Below, piece by piece: positions 42,201 through 50,467 of a DNA stretch of 64,000 bases. The notes beneath the pieces were generated by a model. The model saw only the letters and a list, made by a program, of their open reading frames with translations. It was not told the origin of the DNA and made no database searches. The stretch's first letter is position 1; each line of letters opens with the position of its first letter. Position numbers and translations under genes: made by a program. The stretch covers positions 62,001 through 126,000 of the forward strand of contig NZ_JAENHO010000001.1 in NCBI RefSeq assembly GCF_016785085.1, read 5' to 3'. The stretch is from Paractinoplanes lichenicola. GTDB lineage: Bacteria > Actinomycetota > Actinomycetes > Mycobacteriales > Micromonosporaceae.

Positions 42201-43099
42201 ACGGCCAGCCGCTCGGCCAGCTCGGGCGGGCACGCCTCGCCGCCGAAGATCAGCAGGCGGACGTCGTCGAGCGCCTCGGCCGGCCACAGCGCGGCCAGGG
42301 TCGGCACGGTGGAGACGACGGTGATGCGCTGCTCGGCCAGCCACGGGCCCAGGTCGACGCCGCTGCGCACCAGCGAGCGGGCCGCCGGGACCAGGCAGGC
42401 GCCGTACCGCCAGGCCAGCCACATCTCCTCGCAGGAGGCGTCGAAGGCGACCGAGAGGCCGGCCAGGACGCGGTCGTGCGGGCCGATCGGCTCGGCGTCG
42501 TCGTCGGCCAGGAAGAGCTGCGCTTCGGCGTCGACGAACGCGGCCGCGGAGCCGTGCGAGACGGCCACGCCCTTGGGGGTGCCGGTGGAGCCGGAGGTGA
42601 AGATGATCCAGGCGTCGTCGGAGGGGGCGGGGCGGCCGGGGCGGCCCTCGGGCGTACGGCGCAGGGTGATCTTCAGGTTGTCGCCGATGATCGCGCTCAC
42701 GTCGGCCTCGGCGAAGACCAGCTCGGCCCGCTCCTGAGGGTCGTCGGCGTCGACCGGCACGTAGGCGGCGCCCGCGGCCAGCGTGCCGAGGATGGCGAGG
42801 TAGAGCTCCGAGGTGCCCGAGGAGACGCGGATGCCGACCCGGTCGCCGACGCCGACACCCAGGCCGGCCAGGTCGACCCGGACCAGCTCGATGCGGTCGG
42901 CCAGCTCACGGTAGGTCAGCGCGGTGCCGCCGGCGTCGAGCGCGCGGGCGTTCGGGTGGGCCTGCACGGTGGCGTCGAGCACATCGACGAGGGTGCGCCG
43001 GACGGGGGCCGATGCGGAGTGGAAGAGGGCCGGGGATTCCGGCTCGACGTCGATCGCGGGAAGGTCAATAAGACGCAGATCAGTCGTCGTTACGGTCAC
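39236..43099 (-). CDS. Pls/PosA-family NRPS-like synthetase (A-PCP-membrane domains)
   Basis: A 1287-residue protein. The adenylation domain (about 40-500) has IIFTSGSTGTPKGV, FGGEACPPEL, NTYGPTEAT and YRSGDIVR. A carrier domain has the phosphopantetheine serine in NGGGSLNAAQL (about 548). The rest has several membrane helices and left-handed hexapeptide-repeat acyltransferase-like modules, as in epsilon-poly-lysine synthetase and PosA. There is no condensation domain. It probably activates one amino acid and couples it at the membrane. GTG 43099 is the likely start, but the exact start is uncertain. The M1 peptidase is translationally coupled downstream. Confidence 0.88.
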   Translation of the reverse strand: MTVTTTDLRLIDLPAIDVEPESPALFHSASAPVRRTLVDVLDATVQAHPNARALDAGGTALTYRELADRIELVRVDLAGLGVGVGDRVGIRVSSGTSELYLAILGTLAAGAAYVPVDADDPQERAELVFAEADVSAIIGDNLKITLRRTPEGRPGRPAPSDDAWIIFTSGSTGTPKGVAVSHGSAAAFVDAEAQLFLADDDAEPIGPHDRVLAGLSVAFDASCEEMWLAWRYGACLVPAARSLVRSGVDLGPWLAEQRITVVSTVPTLAALWPAEALDDVRLLIFGGEACPPELAERLAVEGREVWNTYGPTEATVVACAARMTGEGPVRIGLPLAGWELAVVDASGMPVAMGETGELVIGGVGLARYLDAAKDAEKFAPLPALGWERAYRSGDIVRAEPEGLLFLGRGDEQVKLGGRRIELGEVDAALQALPGVAGAAAAIKRTAAGNQLLVGYLVPREPGFDTAAASERIREQLPAALVPLLAVVDDLPTRTSGKVDRAALPWPLATAGDGSAELSATESWLAEGWEEILGVRPSEPGADFFLNGGGSLNAAQLVAWIRRTHPQVSVADVYQQPKLSQMAAVLDALDTTARVRREVKPTPRRTGVLQSLLVAPMFALVGLRWLTILAAVGNLIPAAWAPNVSWWWVGAAWLVLFSPPGRIAVAAAGARLLLRGVRPGKYPRGGGVHVRLWAAERLAELTGATGVAGAGWMITYAKALGAQIGPDVDLHSAPPVTGLLKLGRGAAIEPEVDLSGYWIDGDIVRVGKVRVGAGGRVGSRSTLMPGARVGKGAHIDAGSTVTGAVPAGKRWAGSPAAPTVDKDKAAWPAQRPERRARLWVAGYSLTAQLLGLLPVAAILPALALVLSRSTLGGALLVVPLAAVAYFLTYALLVLAGVRLLGIGLREGFHPVRGRVAWSVWTTERLMGMARTALFPMYASLFTPVWLRLLGAKIGRNAEVSTVLALPKMTTVEDGAFLADDTMVATYELSHGWMRVAPARIGKQAFLGNSGMAAPGRSVPKRGLVGVLSSAPRKAKKGSSWLGAPPMPLRRTVESADTSRTYDPPVRLKLARAAIELCRIVPVMLFGALAVLVLAALAVVWEQFGAWAAALAAGPVMFAATIVAALIASLAKWLLVGRFKVTDHALWTSFVWRNELADTFVEVLAAPWLFRFATGTPLLNLWLRTLGAKIGRGVWLETFWLPEYDLVRLGPGATVNRGCVVQTHLFHDRIMSMDEVTLAAGATLGPHGIVLPGASIGARTTVGPGSLVTRGDAVPADSRWLGNPIANWA

Positions 43100-43267
43100 C
43101 GGGCGTGCACCATCCCTAGCGCTAGGTTCCTGTCGGCCGTTCGCACGGCACAAAGCCGCCCGGGGCAGCAACCAACATTACGGGCAGGAAACAGAAAATG
43201 ACGTCCAGATGACGGAGACGTGGCCACTGACACACACGTACGGCGGCGCGGGTTGACCGAATGGCGG

Positions 43268-43726
43268 ATGATGAACGACATGACTGCGCGGCGGTTCGTC
43301 ACTGTCCTGGCCACCCTGCTCGCCGCGCCCGCCCTCGGCGCCTGCGGCAGCCCCGCGCCCAGCTCACCGGCCCAGCGCAGCGAGCCCGCGGCCGCCGTCC
43401 GGGCCGACACCCGCGAGGCCCGCCCCGTCTCCCGGCGCGACGCCACCACCGTACGGAACGTGCCGTCGGCCTTCCCCCTGCCACCGGGAAGCCACGTGAC
43501 CGATTTGTCCGACCGGCGCTCGGGCGCGTCGTTCACGCTGACCGCTCCGGACCCCGAGGCCGTGCTGTCGTTCTACCGCAGCCAGTTGCCGCGGGCCTTC
43601 ACGATCGTCGCCGACCGGTCCTCCCCCGACGGCGCGACGAGCCTGGCCTTCCACGACCCTGACGGCTGGGCCGGCACCATCTTCGCCACCGAACGCCGCG
43701 TCACGGTCGCCGTCAAACGCGCCTGA
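43268..43726 (+). CDS. lipoprotein of unknown function
   Basis: A protein of about 152 residues with a type II signal peptide: the n-region TARRF, hydrophobic core and lipobox LGAC (about residue 31). The mature part is a Ser/Pro/Ala linker followed by a compact alpha/beta domain (SDRRSGASFTLTAPDPEAVL, TIVADRSSPDG). The start is ambiguous among ATG 43268, 43271 and 43280. It is followed by the hypothetical gene at 43730 with a 3-bp gap. Confidence 0.75.
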   Translation: MMNDMTARRFVTVLATLLAAPALGACGSPAPSSPAQRSEPAAAVRADTREARPVSRRDATTVRNVPSAFPLPPGSHVTDLSDRRSGASFTLTAPDPEAVLSFYRSQLPRAFTIVADRSSPDGATSLAFHDPDGWAGTIFATERRVTVAVKRA

Positions 43727-43729
43727 CAA

Positions 43730-44305
43730 ATGGACCTTCTCGACCCGCTGCACCAAGCGGCCGCCCTGGTTCCGGACGGGGTGGCCAGTGCGACCGGGGT
43801 CACCCTGGCCGATGCCGTCGAATACCTCGAGCACCGTGAGCTGGAGGTCGCGCACGGCATCCTCACCGAGCTGGGTGAGGCCTTCCCGGCCGGGACGGCG
43901 TACTGGGAGCTTCTCGCCGCCTCCGCGGCCGAGATGAACCTGCCGCGGGCCTGGTGTCTTTGGCGCGCGGCCGAGACTCGGCACGGCATCATCCGCGCCG
44001 ACCTCCAGCTGTTCGGCCCGGACCGGCCGGGCGCGCGCCGGGTCGCGATTCCGGCCGACGGGGTGGCGCGGCCGCTCTGGGACATCGGGCTCGTCATGCC
44101 GGAGGGTCACCCCGACCTGCGCATAGCCCGCATCTGGGTCGAGGGTGGACCGGAGCTGGCAGCCGGCGGCCGCGGGCCGGTGCGACTCGCCCCGCTCGGC
44201 CCGGAGGGGTGGCGCCACCTCCGGCCGGGCGACCGGATCACCATGCACGAGCAGAGCCCACCGGCCGGCATCGCCACCGTCACTCAGGTCTCGTTTCCGG
44301 CCTGA
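43730..44305 (+). CDS. hypothetical protein with beta-barrel-like C-terminus
   Basis: A 191-residue protein. The N-terminal half is helical (tetratricopeptide-like ELEVAHGILTELGEAFP, AYWELLAASAAEMN). The C-terminal 90 residues form a strand-rich part (LRIARIWVEGGPELAAGG, LRPGDRITMHEQ) that resembles EF-Tu domain-2-type barrels. No enzyme motif is seen. Probably cotranscribed with the lipoprotein. Confidence 0.65.
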   Translation: MDLLDPLHQAAALVPDGVASATGVTLADAVEYLEHRELEVAHGILTELGEAFPAGTAYWELLAASAAEMNLPRAWCLWRAAETRHGIIRADLQLFGPDRPGARRVAIPADGVARPLWDIGLVMPEGHPDLRIARIWVEGGPELAAGGRGPVRLAPLGPEGWRHLRPGDRITMHEQSPPAGIATVTQVSFPA

Positions 44306-44308
44306 TAA

Positions 44309-44824
44309 TCACCCGTCCGCCTGGTGCGGGTGCAGGCCGAAGGCGCTGCGGTGGAAGACCAGCGGCAGCGAGTGGTCGGCCTGCTGCACGGCGTGCAGGC
44401 GGAGCAGGACGATCGTGTGGTCGCCCGCCTCGACCTCGCGATAGATCGTCGTGTCGAACTGGGCCAGGCCGTCGGGCAGGGTGACCGCGCCGTCCGGGCT
44501 GAACAGGCAGTCCACGTTGTCGAAGCGGGACGCCACCGGGCCGGCCAGCTGACGGGCCAGGCCGCCGTGCCGGTCGGCCAGGATCGTGACGCCCAGGTGG
44601 GCCGCGCGGCGCAGGTCGGGCCAGGTCTTCGACGTGTTGGCGATCGAGAACGAGACCAGCGGCGGGTCGAGGCTGACCGACGTGAACGAGCTCGCCGCCA
44701 GCCCGAGGCACACGCCGTCGACCTCGGCCGCCACCGCGACCACGCCGCTGGGGAAGATCCCGAAGGCCTGCCGCAGCCGGATCGGGTCGAGGTCCTGGTT
44801 GGTGGTCAGTGCGTGCTCGGTCAT
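44309..44824 (-). CDS. NAD(P)H:flavin reductase (DIM6/NTAB family)
   Basis: A 171-residue flavin reductase of the HpaC/NtaB type: FPSGVVAVAAEVDG, LAASSFTSVSLDPPLVSFSI and NTSKTWPDLR are typical. It should supply reduced FMN to the luciferase-like monooxygenase that precedes it. Its ATG overlaps that gene's stop (ATGA at 44821-44824), so the pair is coupled. Confidence 0.9.
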   Translation of the reverse strand: MTEHALTTNQDLDPIRLRQAFGIFPSGVVAVAAEVDGVCLGLAASSFTSVSLDPPLVSFSIANTSKTWPDLRRAAHLGVTILADRHGGLARQLAGPVASRFDNVDCLFSPDGAVTLPDGLAQFDTTIYREVEAGDHTIVLLRLHAVQQADHSLPLVFHRSAFGLHPHQADG

Positions 44825-46089
44825 GAGAGTCCCAGATTCTCGCGCAAGGTCTCCCCCTCGTACGCGGTCCGATAGATGCCCCGTTCCTGCAGCTCGGGGA
44901 CGAGCCGGTCGACGACGTCCTCGATCGTGCCGGGCAGCAGCTGGGGCAGCAGGTTGAAGCCGTCGACGGCCCCGGCCGCCAGGTAGCGGGCCCACTCGTC
45001 GGCCACCTGCCCCGGCGTGCCGACGAAGCCGTTGTGCCGCGGCGTGACCTCGATGACCAGGTCGCGAATGGACAGCCCGCGCTCGTCGGCCAGCCTGCGC
45101 CAGCCCGCGATGCGTTCGGCCTTGCCCGTACGGTGCTCGATCGAGATCGTGCCGCGCGAGGGGTCGAGCTCCCCGTCGGCGGGCTCGATGTCGGGCAGCG
45201 GCCCGTCCGGGTCGTAGCCGGAGAGGTCCTTGCCCCAGTACTGCTCGAGGAACGCGATCGCCCGGGGCCCGTTGGTCTGCTCACGCTCGATCCACCGGTT
45301 GCGCTCGGCCGCGTCCTCCGGCGTGTCCCCGAGCACGACAAAGGCCCCCGGCAAGATCCGCACGGAGTCCGCCGAGCGCCCGTACGCCACCAGCCGCGAA
45401 CGCAGATCGGCGGCGTACGCGAGGGCCTTGTCGAAGTCGGTGTTGGCCGAGAACACGACGTCGGCGTGCCGGGCGGCCAGGTCGCGGCCGCCGGCCGAGT
45501 CGCCGGCCTGGAACAGCACGGGCCGTCCCTGCGGGCTGGGCGGCACGGTCGGGCTCGCGACCAGGTCGATCAGGTCGGAGTGGCGTTCCACGGCCTGCCC
45601 GGCCCACAGTTCCTTCGCCGCCGAGACGAACTCGCCGGCCCGCTCGTAGCGGCGTTCGTGCGGCAGCCATCCGCCGTACCGGAAGTTCTCGCCGGTCCAG
45701 GCGTTGTCGGTGGTCACGATGTTCCAGCCGGCCCGGCCGCCCGAGACCAGGTCGAGGCCGGCCAGCCGCCGGGCCAGGTCGGCCGGGAAGTTGTAGGTCG
45801 TGTTCTGGGTGGCGACCAGGCCGATCCGCTCGGTGACCGCGGCCAGCGCCGCGAGCTGGGTGATGGCATCGGGCCGGCCGGCGACGTCCAGGTCGTGCAC
45901 GCGTCCGCGATTTTCCCGTACGCGCAACCCCTCGCCGAGGAAGAAGGCGTCGAACAACCCGCGCTCCAGCGTCCGCACCGTGGCGGCGAACGTGTCGATG
46001 TGGGTGTGCGCGGCGAAGTTGTCGGCGCTCCAGATCAGCTGGGGTCCGACGCCGGTGAAGAACAGGCCCAGGTGCAGCTGCCGGCTCAT
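44821..46089 (-). CDS. FMN-dependent monooxygenase, NtaA/SnaA/DszA family
   Basis: A 422-residue luciferase-like monooxygenase with GWNIVTTDN and the QAGDS and SPQGRPVLFQ motifs of the NtaA/SnaA/SoxA group. Members use reduced FMN and oxygen to open sulfur or nitrogen compounds. It lies between a second luciferase-like gene and the flavin reductase. Role in organosulfur use is inferred from the cluster. Confidence 0.9.
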   Translation of the reverse strand: MSRQLHLGLFFTGVGPQLIWSADNFAAHTHIDTFAATVRTLERGLFDAFFLGEGLRVRENRGRVHDLDVAGRPDAITQLAALAAVTERIGLVATQNTTYNFPADLARRLAGLDLVSGGRAGWNIVTTDNAWTGENFRYGGWLPHERRYERAGEFVSAAKELWAGQAVERHSDLIDLVASPTVPPSPQGRPVLFQAGDSAGGRDLAARHADVVFSANTDFDKALAYAADLRSRLVAYGRSADSVRILPGAFVVLGDTPEDAAERNRWIEREQTNGPRAIAFLEQYWGKDLSGYDPDGPLPDIEPADGELDPSRGTISIEHRTGKAERIAGWRRLADERGLSIRDLVIEVTPRHNGFVGTPGQVADEWARYLAAGAVDGFNLLPQLLPGTIEDVVDRLVPELQERGIYRTAYEGETLRENLGLS

Positions 46090-47054
46090 CGGGCCACCGC
46101 CGCGAATCGGTTGGCCGGGCGGGCCAGGCCCAGCGCGGCCCGCAGGGTGGGGCCGGACGGCGGGCGGATCGGCACGGCGGCGGCGATCCGGGGCAGGTCG
46201 GTGGCGAGGTCGGCCGGGTGCAGCCGGACGCCGTCGACGATCCCGGCCAGCCGGTCGAGCACCTCGCGCAGCTCGTCGTCGCCGGTCACCCGCAGCCGGC
46301 CCGACGGCTCCCCCTCGTCCGGCCGCACCTCGACCTCGGCGAAGACCAGCGGCGCCCCGGCCGTATGGGCGACATGGGCCCGATCAGCCAGCTCACCCAG
46401 GTCGGCCGCGGCGATCAGCGCGATGTCGAGGTTCTCGGTGACGCCCAGCGTGTCGGAGCCGAGCACGACCACCTGGCCCTGCGGCGGCCGCGGGGTGATC
46501 AGCGGGCCGACGACCGAGAACCGCTCGCCGGTGAAGTTGATGTGGTGCACGCGGTCGCTGTCGAGGAACCGGCTGGTGGCGACGTCGCGGATGACGGCGT
46601 CGTCCTCCCACGAATCCCACAGCTGCCGCGCGACCTCGATCACGTCGGCCAGTTCGCGGCGCAGGCCGTCCGGCTCGGCGAGGGGCGTGCCGCCGATCGT
46701 GGCGTGCGCGGCCGCGCTGTTGGCGGCGCCGACGACCCAGCCGGCCCGGCCCAGCGACGCGTGGTCGAGCGAGGCCAGCTGGGTGGCCAGGTGGAACGGC
46801 TCGGTCACGGTGGCGTGCAGGGTCGGCGCGAGCCCGATCCGGCTGGTGCGGCGGGCGGCGAACGCGGCCCGCACCCCCGCCTCGATCCGCCCGCCGGCGA
46901 CCGGCAGCGGCGTATCGTCGAACGTGGCCAGGACGAACCCGGCCGCCTCGGCCGCGCTCAGGTGGCCGATCAGCGCCGCGACGTCCGTCCCCGCGCCCGG
47001 TGGGCCCGAGCCGTCCACCTCCAGCGCGAAGAGTAGATCCTGGCGTCCCGACAT
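46086..47054 (-). CDS. luciferase-like (LLM) protein
   Basis: A 322-residue protein with the TIM-barrel LLM pattern (FVLATFDDTPLP, RIGLAPTLHATVTEPFHLATQ, LGRAGWVVGAANSAAAHA). It is shorter than usual and several flavin-contact motifs are changed. GGGGAGGG precedes ATG 47054 by 6 nt, so the long in-frame extension to 47222 is not needed. Overlaps the next gene by 4 bp. Confidence 0.85.
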   Translation of the reverse strand: MSGRQDLLFALEVDGSGPPGAGTDVAALIGHLSAAEAAGFVLATFDDTPLPVAGGRIEAGVRAAFAARRTSRIGLAPTLHATVTEPFHLATQLASLDHASLGRAGWVVGAANSAAAHATIGGTPLAEPDGLRRELADVIEVARQLWDSWEDDAVIRDVATSRFLDSDRVHHINFTGERFSVVGPLITPRPPQGQVVVLGSDTLGVTENLDIALIAAADLGELADRAHVAHTAGAPLVFAEVEVRPDEGEPSGRLRVTGDDELREVLDRLAGIVDGVRLHPADLATDLPRIAAAVPIRPPSGPTLRAALGLARPANRFAAVAR

Positions 47055-47087
47055 AGAGCCCTCCCCAAGCTCGAGCTGCCCACAAAT

Positions 47088-47104
47088 CCTATAGCCTTTA
47101 TAGG
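47088..47104. promoter_or_regulatory. dyad in the divergent LLM promoter region
   Basis: CCTATAGCCTTTATAGG is a dyad with CCTATA and TATAGG arms around 5 bp. The core CTTTATAG recurs at 47226-47233, also in this intergenic region (47055-47265). On the minus strand both copies provide a TATAAA -10 box. It is a good candidate binding site for the regulator of both LLM transcription units. Confidence 0.5.
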
Positions 47105-47265
47105 TAAAGGGAACAGTCACGAGTGTGACGAAAATCGAGAACCGGGTCAGCCGGCACCCGGCGGCCACCACGATGTGGCCGCGCCGATCGGTGCAGAGCT
47201 CGAGTAGACGCGCATCTCCCATGGGCTTTATAGACTTTGGGGGCCGGAGAACCTAGGGTCGGGCC

Positions 47266-48438
47266 ATGAGCACACCGCTGGCCGTTCTCGATCTCATCCC
47301 GCGCAGCAGTGGCGCCACCACCGCCGACGCGCTGCGCAACCTGGTCGATCTCGCGCAGCAGACGGAACGCTTCGGCTACCGCCGCTACTGGTTCGCCGAG
47401 CACCACCTCAACCCCGGGGTGCTGGGCGCCTCCCCCGCCGTCTCGATCGCGCTGGTCGCCGGGGCCACCAGCAGCATCCGGCTCGGGTCGGCGGGGGTGC
47501 AGCTCGGGCACCGGCAGCCGCTGGCCACGGTCGAGGAGTTCGGGCTGCTCGACGCGGCCTATCCCGGCCGGCTCGACTTGGGGCTGGGCCGATCGATCGG
47601 GCGGCCGAAACCGGCCCCGGCCGACGATCGGGCCGCGGTTCCGGCCGCCGTGCAGGCGTACAGCGCACAACGCGGCGGCGGCGACCACAGCACCGAGCAG
47701 CGCGCCGAGAACGGGCTGCTGCTGCCCAAGCGGTACGACTTCAACAAGCTGCTCAAGAGCTCGGGGGCCAAGGTGGCGGCCCTGCTCGACCTGCTGCAAC
47801 AGCCCGGCGCCTACACGCCCGGCTACGAGTCGCAGGTCGAGGACATCCTGGCGTTCCTGGCCGGCACGTATGTGAGCCCGGAAGGGGTGGCGGTGCACGC
47901 CTTCCCCGGCGAGGGCGCGCAGATCCAGGTGTGGATCCTCGGCGCCTCCGGCGGGTCGAGCGCGACGGTGGCCGGGGCCAAGGGCCTGCGCTTCGTGGCC
48001 GGCTACCACCACACGCCGAGCACGGTGCTCGACGCCGTGGAGGCGTACCGGGCCGCCTTCAAGCCTTCGGCCGAGCTCGACGAGCCGTACGTCTCGGTCT
48101 CGGCCGACGTCGTGGTGGGCGAGACCGACGAGCAGGCGGCCGTGCTGGCCTCAGGTTACGGCCTGTGGGTGCGCAGCATCCGCAGCGGGCTGGGTGCGAT
48201 CGCCTTCCCCACGCCCGAGGAGGCGGCCCGCCACGAGTGGACCGCCGAGGACCGCGAGCTCGTGCAGGACCGGCTCGACACCCAGCTGGTCGGCTCCCCC
48301 ACCACGGTCGCCGACAAACTCGAGCAACTACGCGACGCGACCGGCGCCCAGGAACTGGCCATCACCACGATCACCCACGACCACGCCGACCGGGTGCGCT
48401 CCTACCAACTGCTCGCCGAGGAATGGCAGCGCCGATGA
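47266..48438 (+). CDS. LLM class flavin-dependent oxidoreductase, MsnO8-like
   Basis: A 390-residue single-subunit luciferase-like enzyme (PLAVLDLIPRSSG, FAEHHLNPGVLGASP, RLGSAGVQLGHRQPL). It has an insertion of about 60 residues around 150-210 compared with minimal members. ATG 47266 follows TAGGGT (47254-47259) by 6 nt, so the message is probably leaderless. Its stop overlaps the start of the next LLM gene (ATGA). Confidence 0.88.
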   Translation: MSTPLAVLDLIPRSSGATTADALRNLVDLAQQTERFGYRRYWFAEHHLNPGVLGASPAVSIALVAGATSSIRLGSAGVQLGHRQPLATVEEFGLLDAAYPGRLDLGLGRSIGRPKPAPADDRAAVPAAVQAYSAQRGGGDHSTEQRAENGLLLPKRYDFNKLLKSSGAKVAALLDLLQQPGAYTPGYESQVEDILAFLAGTYVSPEGVAVHAFPGEGAQIQVWILGASGGSSATVAGAKGLRFVAGYHHTPSTVLDAVEAYRAAFKPSAELDEPYVSVSADVVVGETDEQAAVLASGYGLWVRSIRSGLGAIAFPTPEEAARHEWTAEDRELVQDRLDTQLVGSPTTVADKLEQLRDATGAQELAITTITHDHADRVRSYQLLAEEWQRR

Positions 48439-49526
48439 GATTCCAGGTCCTCGACATCCTGCCCAACCTCAAGAACCCGGTCACCGGGCGCGAGATCCGG
48501 CCCGACGAACGCTTCGCCCAGGCGCTGACGTCGGCCCGGTACGCGGAGCAGTTCGGCTACGACGCGGTGGCGCTGGGCGAGCGGCACGCCGGGTCGTTCC
48601 TCTCCAGCGGGGTCGGCGTGCTGCTGGGCGCGATCGCCGCCACCACCAGCCGGGTCCGCCTGCAGACCGGCGTCTCGGTGCTGTCGATCCTCGACCCGCT
48701 GCGGGTGGCCGAGGACTACGCCACGATCGATCAGCTCTCCCGGGGCCGGCTCGAGCTGGTCATCGGCAAGGGCAACGAGCTGCGCCAGCTGCCGATGTTC
48801 AACATCTCGGACGGCGAGCAGTGGGCGGCCCTGGCCGAGAAGTACGAGCTGCTGCGCCGCCTCTGGCGCGAGGAAGACGTGACGTGGAAGGGCCGGTTCC
48901 GGGGCCCGCTCGACGGGGTGACGAGCCTCCCCCGCCCGTACGCGGGTCCGCCGCGGATCTGGCACGGCTCGGCCACCACCACGACGTCGGCCGAGCTGGC
49001 GGCCAAGTGGGGTGACCCGCTGTTCTCGGCCAACGCCATCCAGCCGCGCGACAACTACACCGTGCTGATCGACCACTATCGGCAGCAGTACGCCGACCAC
49101 GGACACGACCCGCGGTTCGCCTACGTGGGGGCGGGGGCGGGCTTCCTCTACCTGGCCGACACGACGCAGGAGGCCCGAGAGGCGTTCGGCCCCACGTACG
49201 AGAAGATCGTGGCCTACTTCAACCAGCCGGGGAACCACACGCCGGGCAACGCGATGACGTTCGCGACGATCGACGACGCCATCGCGCGCGGGCCGGTGCT
49301 GGTCGGCTCGCCGCAGCAGATCGCCGAGAAGATCCTCTGGTTCCACGAGGGCTTCGGGCACGATCTGCAGTCGTTCAGCCTGCCCACGATGATCCCGCAC
49401 GAGCAACAACTGACCATGCTCGAACGACTGGCGGCCGAGGTGCTGCCGATCGTGCGCAAGGCGGCGCCGACGACGCTGTGGACCGACCCCGACCCGTACG
49501 GGCGCCGGCCGGCCGCCTACAGGTAG
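48435..49526 (+). CDS. LLM class flavin-dependent oxidoreductase
   Basis: A 363-residue luciferase-like monooxygenase (VALGERHAGSFLSSGVG, RVRLQTGVSVLSILDPLRVAE, RPYAGPPRIWHGSAT). Its ATG overlaps the preceding LLM gene's stop. With the other three genes it forms a divergent five-gene cluster likely used to oxidise sulfonates, sulfones or thioesters. It overlaps the convergent hydrolase by 10 bp. Confidence 0.9.
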   Translation: MRFQVLDILPNLKNPVTGREIRPDERFAQALTSARYAEQFGYDAVALGERHAGSFLSSGVGVLLGAIAATTSRVRLQTGVSVLSILDPLRVAEDYATIDQLSRGRLELVIGKGNELRQLPMFNISDGEQWAALAEKYELLRRLWREEDVTWKGRFRGPLDGVTSLPRPYAGPPRIWHGSATTTTSAELAAKWGDPLFSANAIQPRDNYTVLIDHYRQQYADHGHDPRFAYVGAGAGFLYLADTTQEAREAFGPTYEKIVAYFNQPGNHTPGNAMTFATIDDAIARGPVLVGSPQQIAEKILWFHEGFGHDLQSFSLPTMIPHEQQLTMLERLAAEVLPIVRKAAPTTLWTDPDPYGRRPAAYR

Positions 49527-50326
49527 GCCAGCAACGCCTCGGGCCGATCCAGCGGCACGATGTGTCCGCACTCGGGGATGACGTGCCCGTCCAACTGGTC
49601 GGCGATCGGCGCCAACTGCCGATACAGCGCGTCACCGACCGGACGGGCGCCAAGCGCGATCACGGGCATCGTCAGCCGACTGCTCGACTGCTGCGCGGGT
49701 TGGCCGTTGTTGCTCGTTTGGTGCGCGAGTTGGCGGGCGCTGAGCGGCATTGCGCGATAGTGCTCGAACGCGCATCTCAGGCTGTCCCGCCCTCGATAGG
49801 CGGCCACAAAATCGTCGCGCACATCCTTCGTGACGCCCGTTCCGTCGTACGTTCCTGCTCGCAGGAAGAAGTCCAAGTACTCGCCCTCGTGGCCCGCCAG
49901 CACGCTCTCGGCCAGGCCGGGCACACTATGGAAGCCGAACCACCACGGCGGCGTGAAGTCGCTCGGCAGTCCCCCGAGGACGGCCTCCATCACGACGAGC
50001 CGGCGCACCCGGTGGGGATGGCGCAACGCCAGCAGCACGGCCGGGGGCACGCCCAAGTCGAGCGCGATCACCTCGGTGTCGGTCACGTCAAGCGCGTCGA
50101 GCAGCGCCACGGCGTCGTCGGCCAGCGTTCCAGCGTCGTAGCCGTCGGCCGCCCGGGTGGTGCCGCCCAGGCCGCGCAGGTCGGGGGCGATGACCCGCCT
50201 CGTACGGGCCAATGAGGGAACGACGGCGGACCAGACCCGCGAGGTGTGCGGGAAACCGTGCAGCAGCAGGATGGCCGGGCCGGCGCCGGTGACCGTCACG
50301 TTGATGTCGATGCCGTTCGCTCTCAT
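49517..50326 (-). CDS. alpha/beta hydrolase (epoxide hydrolase/dehalogenase-like)
   Basis: A 269-residue hydrolase. HGFPHTSRVW carries the oxyanion motif. The nucleophile elbow reads IALDLGVPPAV, with aspartate in place of serine as in epoxide hydrolases and haloacid-type dehalogenases. The catalytic histidine is in ECGHIVPLD. GGGAGG lies about 7 nt before ATG 50326. It is divergent from the HxlR gene, with an operator between them. Confidence 0.85.
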   Translation of the reverse strand: MRANGIDINVTVTGAGPAILLLHGFPHTSRVWSAVVPSLARTRRVIAPDLRGLGGTTRAADGYDAGTLADDAVALLDALDVTDTEVIALDLGVPPAVLLALRHPHRVRRLVVMEAVLGGLPSDFTPPWWFGFHSVPGLAESVLAGHEGEYLDFFLRAGTYDGTGVTKDVRDDFVAAYRGRDSLRCAFEHYRAMPLSARQLAHQTSNNGQPAQQSSSRLTMPVIALGARPVGDALYRQLAPIADQLDGHVIPECGHIVPLDRPEALLAYL

Positions 50327-50386
50327 TTGCGCGCCTCCCGCACCTCGAGGTCGATGCCGTCGAGCTCCAGCACCCGCGGCCTTAGG

Positions 50387-50411
50387 GGTAACCATCAGTT
50401 ACCTGGTAACC
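50387..50411. promoter_or_regulatory. HxlR operator between hydrolase and regulator
   Basis: GGTAACC (50387-50393), GTTACC (50398-50403) and GGTAACC (50405-50411) form a dyad GTTACC-T-GGTAAC plus an extra half-site. This GTTAC/GTAAC pattern matches operators of HxlR-type redox and aldehyde regulators. It lies between the hydrolase start at 50326 and the regulator at 50468. Confidence 0.7.
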
Positions 50412-50467
50412 GTAGGAGCGGTTAGGCTGGCTCGGAAGAGCGCACCTCGCCGAAAGGTGGTAACCCC

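Noticed and set aside
47054..47222. N-terminal extension of the LLM protein to ATG 47222
   Set aside because: The family domain begins at ATG 47054, which has a strong ribosome binding site; the extension is better viewed as promoter or leader sequence.
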